Source: Propionibacterium sp. (GTDB lineage Bacteria > Actinomycetota > Actinomycetes > Propionibacteriales > Propionibacteriaceae). From it: a DNA stretch of 64,000 nucleotides. Positions 10,900 through 20,565 of the stretch are shown in pieces. The stretch covers positions 1-64,000 of the forward strand of contig DUOB01000023.1 of assembly GCA_012839035.1 (NCBI GenBank), written 5' to 3'. A program made the translations under genes and the position numbers. Position 1 is the first letter of the stretch. Every line of letters starts with the position of its first letter. The notes under the pieces were generated by a model, which saw only the letters and a list, made by a program, of their open reading frames with translations, made no database searches and was not told the origin of the DNA.

Positions 10900-12039
10900 G
10901 TGTCGAAGCGCTTGTTCGGCAAGCCCAAGGCCCGGCGGGCACTGGGCGTCGAGGACACCACCGACGTCCTGGCTGGCAACAGCGCCACTATCGACGAGGA
11001 CCTGAGCGTCAAAGGCTTGGTCGCCCATGGTCTCGCCGCACTGGCAATCTCCGGCCTGGGATTGGCCGTCGCAGGATCCGTTGCAATGACCGCGTCCGCC
11101 CAGGCCACCGAAGTGACCCGCACCAGCACCGCTGTCCAGGGAGCCCAGGACTATTCCCAGGCCATCCCCGCTGAGGAGTCGAAGCGGATCGCCGAGGAGC
11201 AGGCGGCCATCAACGAGATCCGCAACGCACAGGACCAGGCCGCGAGCGATGGCCAGCTCGACGCCTTCGGCCGCAGCGCCGATGGTGTCAGCCGCAACGC
11301 TGTTCGAAACGAAATCGATCGTGCCGTCGCCGACCAGATCGCCAAGGAACGCGGCGCTTCCCTTGAGGTGACCGGCGAGAAGGCCACCGAGACCTCGGGC
11401 GAGGCACTCAACGAGGCCCGCAACACCACTCTCCAGAACACCGCCGCAGCCACGCAGCGCGAGCAGGATCGCATGGCAGAGGAACGCCGCAAGGCCGAAG
11501 AGGCACTGCGCGCCAGCCAGCAGGAAGCCATCGGCGGCACCCTCCAGGCTGCTCCGAACACGGCCCAGGGCAATGCCCCGGTCGACTTCCAGGCGGGCGA
11601 GGCCGGCTCTCCGGTGGTTTCCGGCGGCGCTGCTGCGCCGCTGCCGAAGGGCCGCTATACCGTCGGCGCCCGCTGGGGTGCTGTGGGCGCATGGTCGCGC
11701 TATCACACCGGTCAGGACCTCGGCGCGCCGATCGGAACGCCGATCCACGCTGCGGCCAACGGCGTCGTGGTCTCGCCCAACGCGGGCGGCTGGGCCGGCG
11801 TCCACGTGATCATCCAGCACGGCAACGGCTCGACGCTCTATGCGCACATGGCGTCCTCCACCGTTCGCCCCGGCCAGACGGTGACCGCTGGACAGCTCAT
11901 CGGCTATGTCGGCATGACCGGCCGGACCTTCGGCCCGCACCTGCACTTCGAGTACTACCCGGTCGGCGCATCCACCTCGGATCCCTATTCGACCTCCGAT
12001 CCCTATCGCTGGTTGCTGACCCAGGGCGTACGCCTCTGA
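10900..12039 (+). CDS. M23 family metallopeptidase with coiled-coil region
   Basis: GTG start; C-terminal HTGQDLGAPIGTPIHAAANGVV ... GNGSTLYAHM ... GPHLHFEY LytM signature. Confidence 0.95.
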   Translation: MSKRLFGKPKARRALGVEDTTDVLAGNSATIDEDLSVKGLVAHGLAALAISGLGLAVAGSVAMTASAQATEVTRTSTAVQGAQDYSQAIPAEESKRIAEEQAAINEIRNAQDQAASDGQLDAFGRSADGVSRNAVRNEIDRAVADQIAKERGASLEVTGEKATETSGEALNEARNTTLQNTAAATQREQDRMAEERRKAEEALRASQQEAIGGTLQAAPNTAQGNAPVDFQAGEAGSPVVSGGAAAPLPKGRYTVGARWGAVGAWSRYHTGQDLGAPIGTPIHAAANGVVVSPNAGGWAGVHVIIQHGNGSTLYAHMASSTVRPGQTVTAGQLIGYVGMTGRTFGPHLHFEYYPVGASTSDPYSTSDPYRWLLTQGVRL

Positions 12040-12062
12040 GCCGCCCCTGACGCCTGACGCAC

Positions 12063-12094
12063 AAGGGCTCCTGCCATTTCCGGCAGGAGCCCTT
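12063..12094 (+). terminator. Intrinsic terminator
   Basis: AAGGGCTCCTGCC...GGCAGGAGCCCTT hairpin after the M23 gene. Confidence 0.85.
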
Positions 12095-12164
12095 CGTCGT
12101 TGCCTGTTCTGGAGTCATCGCCCGCTCAGGAGTTTGTTGCCGGTTCAGGACGGCGCAGCTCGTG

Positions 12165-14597
12165 TCACAGCTTCTCCAAGGGCGCGAATTGCAGGGCCAG
12201 CCGTTTGACGCCCGTTGACCCGAAGTCCACATCGGCCATCGCCTTGGGTCCCGAACCGTGCAGGGCCACGACCGTGCCCAGCCCGAACGCATTGTGCAGC
12301 ACCCGGTCCCCCACCGACAGCTGCGGCACGTCCCTTTTGACCGGCACGGTGTCGATGCGGGTGCCGAAGCCATCCCGCTTGACGCGCTCTCGATAACGCG
12401 CTGTCGCACTCGTGTTGCGCCAGGTCGTCTGACCGGATCCAAGTCGCCGCCAGTCCATGAGCCGGTCGGGAATCTCCGTCAGGAACCGGCTGGGCGGGTT
12501 GTGCTGAGGAGCTCCCCACGCCGACCGGCTGACCGCGCGGCTGAGATAGAGCCGCTTGCGGGCTCTCGTGATCCCCACATAGGCCAGCCGACGCTCCTCC
12601 GCCAACTGCTCGATGTCGGTGAGAGTGCGTTGGTGCGGGAGGATGCCGTCCTCACAGCCGGTGAGGAAGACGGTGTCGAATTCTAGTCCCTTGGCCGTGT
12701 GCAGGGTCATCAACGTGACCACTCCGGACGTGTCCCCCTCGGCCGAGGCCCCCTGTCCGGCTGCGCCCAATTGGTCGGCATCCGCCACGAGTGCGATCCG
12801 TTCGAGGAAGGCTGCGAGGGACGGGTCCGGCTCGGGCGCCCCGAGCAATACGCCCTCGGCTGTCTCGAGGTCGAAGCCAGGATCGGTCTCATCGAGCGAC
12901 ACCGCGGACGCGGACGTGACGAACTCCTCAGCCACGGCGAGGAATTCGGCCAAGTTTTCCACCCTGGTCTGGTCCTGGGGATCGCTGGACGCCTCGAGCT
13001 CCGCCAGATAACCCGACGCGTCGAGGACCGACGCCACCACCTCGTGGGCCGGCGTACCCGAAGCCACCATTTCCTCGTGCTCGTCCATCATGTCGGCGAA
13101 AGCCCGGAGCCGGCGTACGGCACCTGCCGCCAGGCCCGACTCGGACGCCCGCCGCACTGCATCCGAGAACGTGATGCCCTCGCGCTGGGCGAACGCCTCG
13201 ATCGCGGCCTCGGAGCGGTCCCCGATCCCCCGCTTGGGCACGTTGAGAATCCGCCGCACGGAGACGTCGTCGGCGCGGTTGACGATGGCACGGAGATACG
13301 CGATCACGTCCCGCACTTCCTTGCGCTCATAGAAACGTACGCCGCCCACGACCTTGTAGGGCACCCCGCGCCGGATGAACACTTCCTCGAAGGCTCTCGA
13401 CTGGGCATTGGTCCGATAGAACACAGCCGTATCGGCGTAGCCGCTCGTCCCCGCCGCGGCGAGGTCCTCGATCTCACCGGCGACGAACTGGGCCTCATCG
13501 TGTTCGGTGTCGGCGACATAGCCGACGATCCGATCCCCGTCCCCCGCGGCGGACCACAGATTCTTGGCCGGGCGCCCCTCGTTGTGGGCGATCACCGCGT
13601 TGGCAGCGGACAGGACCGTCTGGGTGGAGCGGTAGTTCTGCTCGAGCATCACCGTGCGCGCGCCGGGGAAGTCCGTCGCGAAGTCGAGGATGTTGCGGAT
13701 CGTCGCCCCGCGGAAGGCATAGATCGACTGGTCGGAGTCGCCGACCACCATGAGCTCCGGAGGGTCTGTCCCAAAAGCTTCCGGAACCATCCGGAATCCG
13801 CCGTCCTCCGTCTCCGGTGCCCCACAGAGTTCGCGGATCAGCGCATATTGCGCATGGTTGGTGTCCTGATATTCGTCCACCAACACGTGCCGGAACCGCC
13901 GCCGGTAGTGCTCCAGAACCTCAGGAAACGCTTGGAAAAGGTGCACCGTGAGCATGATGAGGTCGTCGAAGTCGAGGGCGTTGGCGGCCCGCAACCGGCG
14001 CTGATAGTCCGCATACGCCTCCGGGTACAGCTCCTGCCCCACACCGCCCCGTGCCTGCGCCGCCTCGTGGTCGACCAGGTCGTTCTTGCAGTTGGAGACC
14101 CAGTTGAGGACTTGGCGGACCGGGTGCTTCTTGGGGTCCAGGCCGAGGTCACCGCACACCAGCTGCATGAGCCGCTTCGAGTCGGCGTCGTCATAGATGG
14201 AGAACTGCCGCGCATAGCCGAACCGATGGATGTCGGCACGGAGAATGCGCACGCACGCCGAGTGGAACGTCGACACCCACATGATCCTGGCCCGATTGCC
14301 GATGATCTCGGCGACGCGATGCCGCATCTCCGCAGCCGCCTTGTTGGTGAACGTGATCGCCAGGATCGACCCAGGGTGAACATCCCGCTCCGACACCAGA
14401 TAGGCGATGCGACGAGTCAGCACCCGGGTCTTTCCGGAACCCGCGCCCGCAACCACCAGCAACGGCGACCCCTCGTGCAGGACCGCCTCCCGCTGCGGGT
14501 CGTTGAGCCCCTCGAGGAGTTCCTTTGCGCGGCTGCGTTTCCGCGGCCTCGGCGCAGGGTCGTCGGTCAGGGTGGGCTGGGCGCTGTGCTCGTTCAT
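12165..14597 (-). CDS. pcrA: ATP-dependent DNA helicase UvrD/PcrA
   Basis: LNDPQREAVLHEGSPLLVVAGAGSGKTRVLTRRIAYL, DEYQDTNHAQY, GDSDQSIYAFRGA, LMTLHTAKGLEFDTVFLTG motifs. Confidence 0.96.
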   Translation of the reverse strand: MNEHSAQPTLTDDPAPRPRKRSRAKELLEGLNDPQREAVLHEGSPLLVVAGAGSGKTRVLTRRIAYLVSERDVHPGSILAITFTNKAAAEMRHRVAEIIGNRARIMWVSTFHSACVRILRADIHRFGYARQFSIYDDADSKRLMQLVCGDLGLDPKKHPVRQVLNWVSNCKNDLVDHEAAQARGGVGQELYPEAYADYQRRLRAANALDFDDLIMLTVHLFQAFPEVLEHYRRRFRHVLVDEYQDTNHAQYALIRELCGAPETEDGGFRMVPEAFGTDPPELMVVGDSDQSIYAFRGATIRNILDFATDFPGARTVMLEQNYRSTQTVLSAANAVIAHNEGRPAKNLWSAAGDGDRIVGYVADTEHDEAQFVAGEIEDLAAAGTSGYADTAVFYRTNAQSRAFEEVFIRRGVPYKVVGGVRFYERKEVRDVIAYLRAIVNRADDVSVRRILNVPKRGIGDRSEAAIEAFAQREGITFSDAVRRASESGLAAGAVRRLRAFADMMDEHEEMVASGTPAHEVVASVLDASGYLAELEASSDPQDQTRVENLAEFLAVAEEFVTSASAVSLDETDPGFDLETAEGVLLGAPEPDPSLAAFLERIALVADADQLGAAGQGASAEGDTSGVVTLMTLHTAKGLEFDTVFLTGCEDGILPHQRTLTDIEQLAEERRLAYVGITRARKRLYLSRAVSRSAWGAPQHNPPSRFLTEIPDRLMDWRRLGSGQTTWRNTSATARYRERVKRDGFGTRIDTVPVKRDVPQLSVGDRVLHNAFGLGTVVALHGSGPKAMADVDFGSTGVKRLALQFAPLEKL

Positions 14598-14687
14598 AGG
14601 GACTCCACCCTAGGCCTCCCGACCGACACTGCGCGCTGTTCGATCCGCGGCGATCGGGGCTGGGGAGTGCCCGGCTACATTGGGGGC

Positions 14688-15920
14688 GTGAACTGGCGCC
14701 AGATCAAGCGAATCATCCGTCGTCTCCTTCTGGCCGTCTTCGGAGTGCAGTTGGCCACGGCGGTCACGCTCCTGGTGATCGACAGCCGCCGGAAGAAGGA
14801 TCGCGCGCCGGTCGTGTTCCCCAAATCCGACCCGGTCCCTGTCCGGGCCGGGGCGTCGGACATCACGGTCTACACCTATGGCCAGGACCTCTACATCGAC
14901 ATGCTCAAGGCCATCGACAACGCTTCCGACCGGATCTACTTCGAAACCTTCATCTGGAAGAACGACCCGATCGGCCGGGCCTTCAAACGCGCGTTCATCC
15001 GCGCCGCCAACCGCGGGGTCGCCGTTTATGTGGTCTTCGACGAGTTCGCCAACCTGGTCGTCCCCCGCCCGTTCTTTCGGTTTCCACCGAGCATCCACGT
15101 CAAACACCACCCGCTGCTCGTCGGCGGCTGGGGATTCTGGCACCCACGCAATTCCGGGCGCAACCACCGCAAGCTCATGGTCGTGGACGGCAGGACGGCG
15201 TTCACCGGTGGATACAACATCGGCTCGCTCTATGCGACGGACTGGCGGGACACCCACGTGCGGGTCACCGGCGAGGCCGTCGGCGAGCTGGAGAACGCGT
15301 TCGTCGACTATTGGAACCTGTGGGGCAACCGGCGTCACCCGGAGCTGGAGGATCCCCGGCAGCGCACGTGGGACTCCCCCATCCGCGTGCACCGCAACGT
15401 GCCGCGGCAGCTGATCTATCCGATTCGGTACATGTACCTCGACGCCATCGACCGCGCCCAGGCGCGCGTCTGGCTCACCCACGCCTATCTGATCCCCGAC
15501 GACGATCTGCTCGGGGTCCTCATCGGGGCGGCCCAGCGCGGGGTGGACGTGCGGATCATCGTTCCCGAGCGGTCCAACCACATCGTCGCCGACTGGGTGT
15601 CGCGGGGTTACTACCGCGGCCTGCTGGAGGGGGGCGTACGCTTGTTCCTCTATCAGGGCGCCATGGTGCACGCGAAGACCGCGGTCATCGACGACCAGTG
15701 GTCCACGGTCGGCACCGCCAACCTCGACCGGCTGTCGCTCATCGGCAACTATGAGATCAACCTTGAGGTCACCGACCATGAGATGGCGGAGAAGATGGCC
15801 GAGGTCTTCCGGCTCGACCTCACCAACTGTCGGGAGTTGACCCTCGACGAGTGGGGCCAGCGGCCCATCATGGTCAAGTTCTCCGAGGCGATCCTCAAGC
15901 CGTTCAGCCCGTTCCTTTGA
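14688..15920 (+). CDS. Phospholipase D-like / cardiolipin synthase family protein
   Basis: GTG start; two HKD motifs: HRKLMVVDGRTAFTGGYNIG and HAKTAVIDDQWSTVGTANLD; N-terminal TM. Confidence 0.92.
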   Translation: MNWRQIKRIIRRLLLAVFGVQLATAVTLLVIDSRRKKDRAPVVFPKSDPVPVRAGASDITVYTYGQDLYIDMLKAIDNASDRIYFETFIWKNDPIGRAFKRAFIRAANRGVAVYVVFDEFANLVVPRPFFRFPPSIHVKHHPLLVGGWGFWHPRNSGRNHRKLMVVDGRTAFTGGYNIGSLYATDWRDTHVRVTGEAVGELENAFVDYWNLWGNRRHPELEDPRQRTWDSPIRVHRNVPRQLIYPIRYMYLDAIDRAQARVWLTHAYLIPDDDLLGVLIGAAQRGVDVRIIVPERSNHIVADWVSRGYYRGLLEGGVRLFLYQGAMVHAKTAVIDDQWSTVGTANLDRLSLIGNYEINLEVTDHEMAEKMAEVFRLDLTNCRELTLDEWGQRPIMVKFSEAILKPFSPFL

Positions 15921-15938
15921 TCAGTGAGCACCCTCCTG

Positions 15939-16082
15939 GCCCGGGTTCAGTACGCCCCGCCTCGCACGTTGCCCGGGTTCGGTCACGTCCCCCGGGTTCA
16001 TAGAGCTCCTTGCCCGGGTTCAGTACGCCCCGCCTCGCACGTTGCCCGGGTTCGGTCACGTTCCCCAGGTTCATAGCTCCTT
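15939..16082. repeat. Tandem direct repeat, about 73-bp unit, two near-identical copies
   Basis: Unit GCCCGGGTTCAGTACGCCCCGCCTCGCACGTTGCCCGGGTTCGGTCACGTCCCCCGGGTTCATAGAGCTCCTT begins at 15939 and again at 16012; the second copy is 2 nt shorter. Confidence 0.95.
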
Positions 16083-16147
16083 GCCCAGACTGGAACCTGA
16101 GCAAGGAGCCACGTAAGTGGGGAAAGTGACGAAACCCGGGCAACGTG
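16038..16147. repeat. Long imperfect inverted repeat / hairpin, 51-nt arms
   Basis: Position-by-position pairing about centre 16092.5 without gaps; 42 of 51 positions from 16038 to 16088 are Watson-Crick, including CACGTTGCCCGGGTT/AACCCGGGCAACGTG and GCTCCTTGC/GCAAGGAGC. Confidence 0.93.
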
Positions 16148-16425
16148 GCCTCAGGGCAACCGTGGGATAGGGACCCGAGCAGAGCGCCCCGAACGGAGGG
16201 GGCCCGAATCCGGGCCAGCATGGGCTCGCCCCACGGGCAAGACACCACCCCCGGGCGTTCGTCCGCGTGGACCCTCGGTTGGGGCAAGAGGTGGCCGGGT
16301 TGCGTGGCAGCAACATCCTGCTGCTCCCGTCCTGGATGCCTGTGCGAGCCGCACGCAGCCCAATCGTTACCCGAAATTGTCGACATAGCGTCGATCTGTT
16401 CAGAGGCTGCCGCTAAATTGATCAC

Positions 16426-16704
16426 ATGGGCATTATCTTTTGGATCATTATCGGCCTCCTCGCCGGAGCAATCGCCAAGTTCATCATGCCGGGCAAGCAG
16501 GGTGGCGGCATCATCGTCACCATCATCCTGGGCATCATCGGCGCCTTCGCCGGTGGCCTCATCACCAACCTGCTCATGGGCAACGGCTTCCAGTTCACAC
16601 CTGAAGGTGGCTTCTTCTGGACGCTCCTCGTAGCTGTCATCGGCGCGCTGATCGTCCTCTTCATCTATGGCAAGGTCACCTCGGGCAGGGGCCGCGCTGC
16701 CTGA
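16426..16704 (+). CDS. GlsB/YeaQ/YmgE family stress-response membrane protein
   Basis: MGIIFWIIIGLLAGAIAKFIMPGKQGGGIIVTIILGIIGAFAGG. Confidence 0.95.
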   Translation: MGIIFWIIIGLLAGAIAKFIMPGKQGGGIIVTIILGIIGAFAGGLITNLLMGNGFQFTPEGGFFWTLLVAVIGALIVLFIYGKVTSGRGRAA

Positions 16705-16719
16705 CCCTTCGACAACCAG

Positions 16720-16752
16720 AACAGCCCGTCCCCGAAAGGGGGCGGGCTGTTT
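16720..16752. terminator. Intrinsic terminator
   Basis: AACAGCCCGTCCCC-GAAA-GGGGGCGGGCTGTTT. Confidence 0.88.
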
Positions 16753-16786
16753 GCTTTCCACCGGGCTGCCAAGCAACCCGACCTGT

Positions 16787-17488
16787 TCACACCAAACGCC
16801 GGTCCGTCGCCCACCGCGTCAGCTGATGGCGGTTGGACAGCTGAAGTTTCCGCAGCACGGAGGAGACGTGCGTCTCGACGGTCTTGATCGAGATGAACAA
16901 CTCGCGCGCGATCTCCTTGTACGCGTACCCCCGCGCGATCAACCTCAACACCTCCCGCTCCCGGTTGGACAGCCGGTCGAGGTCCTCGTCGATGGAGGCG
17001 ACCTCGATGGAGTCGGAGAACGCGTCGAGCACGAATCCCGCGAGCCGCGGTGAGAACACCGCGTCTCCGTCCGCGATGCGGCGGATGGCGTCGATGAGTT
17101 CTTCGGCACTGATCGACTTGGTCACGTAGCCCCGTGCCCCGGCGCGGATGACGCCGATGACGTCCTCGGCCGCGTCTGACACCGACAGCGCGAGGAATCG
17201 CAGCTCCGGCATCGTCGCGTGCACCTGTTTGATGACCTCGCCGCCACCGCCGCCCGGGAGGTGGACGTCCAGGAGGACGACGTCCGGCGTACTCTCCTTG
17301 ATCGCTGCCACAGCGGTGGCAACGTCCTCGCCCTCCCCGACCACTTCGACAGCCTGGCCGATCTCGGCCTTCACACCGGAACGGAACATCGCATGGTCGT
17401 CGACCACGACGACGCGGAGGGGGCGGTCGGTCGGTGGGGTGGTTTCCCCCGGTCCGAGGGAATCGGGCTGCGGCAGGTCGGTCGTCAT
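16787..17488 (-). CDS. LuxR/NarL-family response regulator (LiaR-like)
   Basis: RVVVVDDHAMFRSGVKAEI, DVVLLDVHLPGGGG, LSNREREVLRLIARGYAYKEIARELFISIKTVETHVSSVLRKL. Confidence 0.96.
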   Translation of the reverse strand: MTTDLPQPDSLGPGETTPPTDRPLRVVVVDDHAMFRSGVKAEIGQAVEVVGEGEDVATAVAAIKESTPDVVLLDVHLPGGGGGEVIKQVHATMPELRFLALSVSDAAEDVIGVIRAGARGYVTKSISAEELIDAIRRIADGDAVFSPRLAGFVLDAFSDSIEVASIDEDLDRLSNREREVLRLIARGYAYKEIARELFISIKTVETHVSSVLRKLQLSNRHQLTRWATDRRLV

Positions 17489-18891
17489 CTCTTCATCTCC
17501 AGTCTCACTTCGGTGCCGTCCTCGGGCGACGAGCGGATCCGGGCGGTGCCACCGTGGCGTTCCATGCGCCCGATGATGCTGCCCTTGACACCCATTCGAT
17601 CATCCCCGATGTCCTTGATGTCGAAGCCCTTTCCACGATCCCGGATGAAGATCTCGACGAGATCGTCATCGACCTCGGCATAGACATCGATCCGGGGCGC
17701 GCCGGAGTGCTTCGCGGCGTTCAGCATTGCCTCGCGGGCAGCGCGGATCATCGCGCCGAGATCCTCGGTCAGATCGCAGTCGCCGACACACACGACCTCG
17801 ACGGGGATGCCGCGTTCGTCATCGACCTCGGCGGCCGCGGCCGTCAGCGCTGCCTTGAGGGTCTCCTCGCGGATGACGTCGCCATAGAGGTAGGTCCGCA
17901 GCTCCCGCTCCTGCTTGCGCGCGAGCGTGGCGACCGTGCGCGGGTCATCGGAGCGCTTCTGGATCAGCGCGAGCGTCTGCAGGACCGAGTCGTGCAGATG
18001 GGCGGCCATGTCGGCGCGTTCGTCGGCGCGTACCTTCTCCTCGCGGGCCTGCTGGAGGGCCTGCCGGGACCGGTACGCCCACGGCGCCACCACCAGCGCC
18101 GTCCCCGCCAGGGCCAGCCCGGTCATGCCCAGCACCCGCGGCAACTCCGCCAGCCCGGCCTGGGAGGCGATGACCATGCCGACCGCAGCACCGACGAGCC
18201 CCAGGCCGAGGATGGTCCGGACCAGCGTCAGGACACGGCCCCGCGCGACGAAGGGCCGCAGCCAGGCGGGTCCGGCGGTTTCCTCGCGCCAGTTGGCGTC
18301 GGAGTTGTCGGCAGTACGCCACACCAGTGCGACGCCCGCGCCGGCGAACGCGATCGGCCAGAAGATCTGGGCCGACAGGCCCATGCCGCTTGCCTGCACG
18401 AGCCAGATCAGCCCGATCGACAGCAGCCCGAGCGCAGCGACCGCGCCCAGATCGGTGGCGCGGCGAGGTTTGTCGGCGGTGCGCAGCTGCGTGCGGTCGT
18501 GGGATTCCAGTCCGGGCGCCGCCTCGGGCTTGGGTGCGGCGGGCATGATGAGCCACAGCACCGCGTACACCACCAGACCGACGAACTGCAGCAGCGCGAG
18601 CCCCACGAACCCGACGCGCAGGACCATGACCGGCCAACCGAGGTGATCGGCGAGGCCGGTGCACACCCCGCCGACCCAGGCGCCCTCGGGCACTCGGTGG
18701 GCGCGGGCACGCTTCGGACGCTCCCCGGTGAGGGCCTCGTCCTCACCAGGTGCAGCCTCGGGCGCGGCGGCTCCCGGGTCCGCCACCTCCTGTGACAGCT
18801 CCTGGGAGTGGACAGGCACGACGGCGCTCACCGGCAGCTGCTGATCCTGGTCAGGGCTGCCGGTAGCGTCAGAATCGTCGCGACCGGCCAT
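17485..18891 (-). CDS. PspC-domain sensor histidine kinase (LiaS-like)
   Basis: Start at 18891 (MAGRDDSD); PspC domain RVPEGAWVGGVCTGLADHLGW..., HLHDSVLQTLALIQ, REAMLNAAKHSGA, GKGFDI; 4-nt overlap with the response regulator. Confidence 0.94.
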   Translation of the reverse strand: MAGRDDSDATGSPDQDQQLPVSAVVPVHSQELSQEVADPGAAAPEAAPGEDEALTGERPKRARAHRVPEGAWVGGVCTGLADHLGWPVMVLRVGFVGLALLQFVGLVVYAVLWLIMPAAPKPEAAPGLESHDRTQLRTADKPRRATDLGAVAALGLLSIGLIWLVQASGMGLSAQIFWPIAFAGAGVALVWRTADNSDANWREETAGPAWLRPFVARGRVLTLVRTILGLGLVGAAVGMVIASQAGLAELPRVLGMTGLALAGTALVVAPWAYRSRQALQQAREEKVRADERADMAAHLHDSVLQTLALIQKRSDDPRTVATLARKQERELRTYLYGDVIREETLKAALTAAAAEVDDERGIPVEVVCVGDCDLTEDLGAMIRAAREAMLNAAKHSGAPRIDVYAEVDDDLVEIFIRDRGKGFDIKDIGDDRMGVKGSIIGRMERHGGTARIRSSPEDGTEVRLEMKR

Positions 18892-19027
18892 GATGCTTCC
18901 AGCCTCACATGTGCCGGGCCTCCGGCCAACCGGGACCTCCCTGGACCGTCCCTGATTGCGGTCGCTCGGGCACCAATCGGGGACTCCCCCGATGGTGCGA
19001 CGCGGGCCCGGGGGGAAGGATGGGGGC

Positions 19028-20314
19028 ATGGAACCACTCACCGAGCTGCGACGCAGCACCAGCGACCGGCGCGTTGCCGGCGTGTGTGTCATGCTCGCGG
19101 ACCGGTGGCAGGTCGATCCGCTGTTGATCCGGGTCGCTGCGGTGCTCCTCGCGCTGTCGAGCGGCATGGGCATTGTGTTGTACGCCGCGGCGTGGGCAGT
19201 CGTCCCGCCGGCGGGGAGCGATCAGGCCCCGATCGATTCGGTTCTCCCGGGGGTACGCCGGCTCGGCCTGAAGGCCGGGATCGCGCTGTTGATCGTGGCC
19301 ATGCTCTTCTTCGCCGGACTGGTCGGACATGTGATGCCGTTCGGGTTCGGACCCGCTCTGGTGATCGGCGCGGTGTGGTATCTCGGGTGGTATCGCCCCG
19401 AACAGGCCCGTCGCGCCGCCGCTCCCAAGGAGCCCGAGACCCCTCAGCTTGCCGCCCGGCCCTTCGCCGAACAGACTCCGTTCACCGAGGCTGCGTCCGC
19501 CTGGCAGGCGCGCGTGCAGGAATATCTGGCCAGTCAGGCAGGACCGGCGCACCCCGCTCCGCCGACGACGGAACACGATCCGGGCTATTCGCTGCGGGCT
19601 TTCCTGGCCCACCCGGATCCGGTCGGTCTCTATCAGCCGTCCCCGGCCCCATCCGCGGAACGGCAGGCGGACGTCGCCCCCAGCACTGGCAGCACCCCGG
19701 CGGTCCCGGGCAAGAGCCCGGTCAAGAAGCGGCGGCGCAGTTGGCGGCTACAGCTCGTGGGCTGGCTCCTGGCCGGCATGGCTGTCACCGCCGTGGCGAT
19801 CCTCGACCGGTCGATGGGTCTGCCTCTCTATGCCTATCTGGCGGCGCTCCTGCTCGCCGTCGGGCTCACGATGATGCTCAGCGCTTGGTTCACCCGGCCG
19901 CGCGGACTGGTGGTGGCAGGAGCGATCCTCGGCATTCTCGTCGGCGGTGCGGCCGCGCCGTTGGACGAAACCCCCGACACCACGGTCGCCTATTCGACCA
20001 TCGCCGACGTTCCTGCGGAAGAGGCCCACGGCAACGGTGAGCACGTGGTGGACCTGTCCGCACTCCGGTTGGAGGAAGACCTCACCTATGCCACCAGCGT
20101 CGATCTCGGCAAAGTGACGATCATCGTGCCCCCGGACACCAACATGCGGGTGGTCTGGACCGTCGACGTCGGCGAGGCACATGTCCTTGATCGGCATGTC
20201 AGCCAGGGTTTCGACCTGGGCGACACCACCGTCGCACACGGTACCGACCCCGACGGCCCGACCCTCACCATCGAGGCCCGGGTCGGCCTCGGCCAGCTGG
20301 AGGTGAAACGATGA
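19028..20314 (+). CDS. PspC-domain membrane protein with LiaF-like C-terminal domain
   Basis: MEPLTELRRSTSDRRVAGVCVMLADRWQVDPLLIRV...; C-terminal beta-rich DLGKVTIIVPPDTNMRVVWTVDVGEAHVL. Confidence 0.85.
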   Translation: MEPLTELRRSTSDRRVAGVCVMLADRWQVDPLLIRVAAVLLALSSGMGIVLYAAAWAVVPPAGSDQAPIDSVLPGVRRLGLKAGIALLIVAMLFFAGLVGHVMPFGFGPALVIGAVWYLGWYRPEQARRAAAPKEPETPQLAARPFAEQTPFTEAASAWQARVQEYLASQAGPAHPAPPTTEHDPGYSLRAFLAHPDPVGLYQPSPAPSAERQADVAPSTGSTPAVPGKSPVKKRRRSWRLQLVGWLLAGMAVTAVAILDRSMGLPLYAYLAALLLAVGLTMMLSAWFTRPRGLVVAGAILGILVGGAAAPLDETPDTTVAYSTIADVPAEEAHGNGEHVVDLSALRLEEDLTYATSVDLGKVTIIVPPDTNMRVVWTVDVGEAHVLDRHVSQGFDLGDTTVAHGTDPDGPTLTIEARVGLGQLEVKR

Positions 20315-20514
20315 ACCAGGAGCAGACAGAACGCCGGAGGCCGAAGCCCGATCTGTTCTCTCTTTTCGTCGGCCTCCTCTTCACGACCTTCGCCGGCGGC
20401 GCGCTCTATGCGGCCATCGGCGGGAACCCCAACCCTCGCGTCTGGAACGTGGCGCTGCCGGTCTTTCTGATCGCGCTCGGTGTCCTCGGGCTCTTGTTGG
20501 CCCGCCGATCCTGA
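20311..20514 (+). CDS. Small two-TM membrane protein
   Basis: 4-nt overlap with the upstream gene (ATGA); LFSLFVGLLFTTFAGGALYA ... VFLIALGVLGLLLARRS. Confidence 0.75.
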   Translation: MNQEQTERRRPKPDLFSLFVGLLFTTFAGGALYAAIGGNPNPRVWNVALPVFLIALGVLGLLLARRS

Positions 20515-20565
20515 CCCCGTCCCCCTCCCTCAGCCCTCGTCCCCCCACCATCGAAAGGAACCGAG

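Noticed and set aside
12699-15920. 1073-aa plus-strand ORF
   Set aside because: The first about 660 codons are antisense to pcrA; only the part from GTG 14688 encodes the PLD protein
15904-16776. 290-aa minus-strand ORF across the intergenic repeat
   Set aside because: Covers the tandem repeat/hairpin and runs antisense through the GlsB-like gene; most likely not coding
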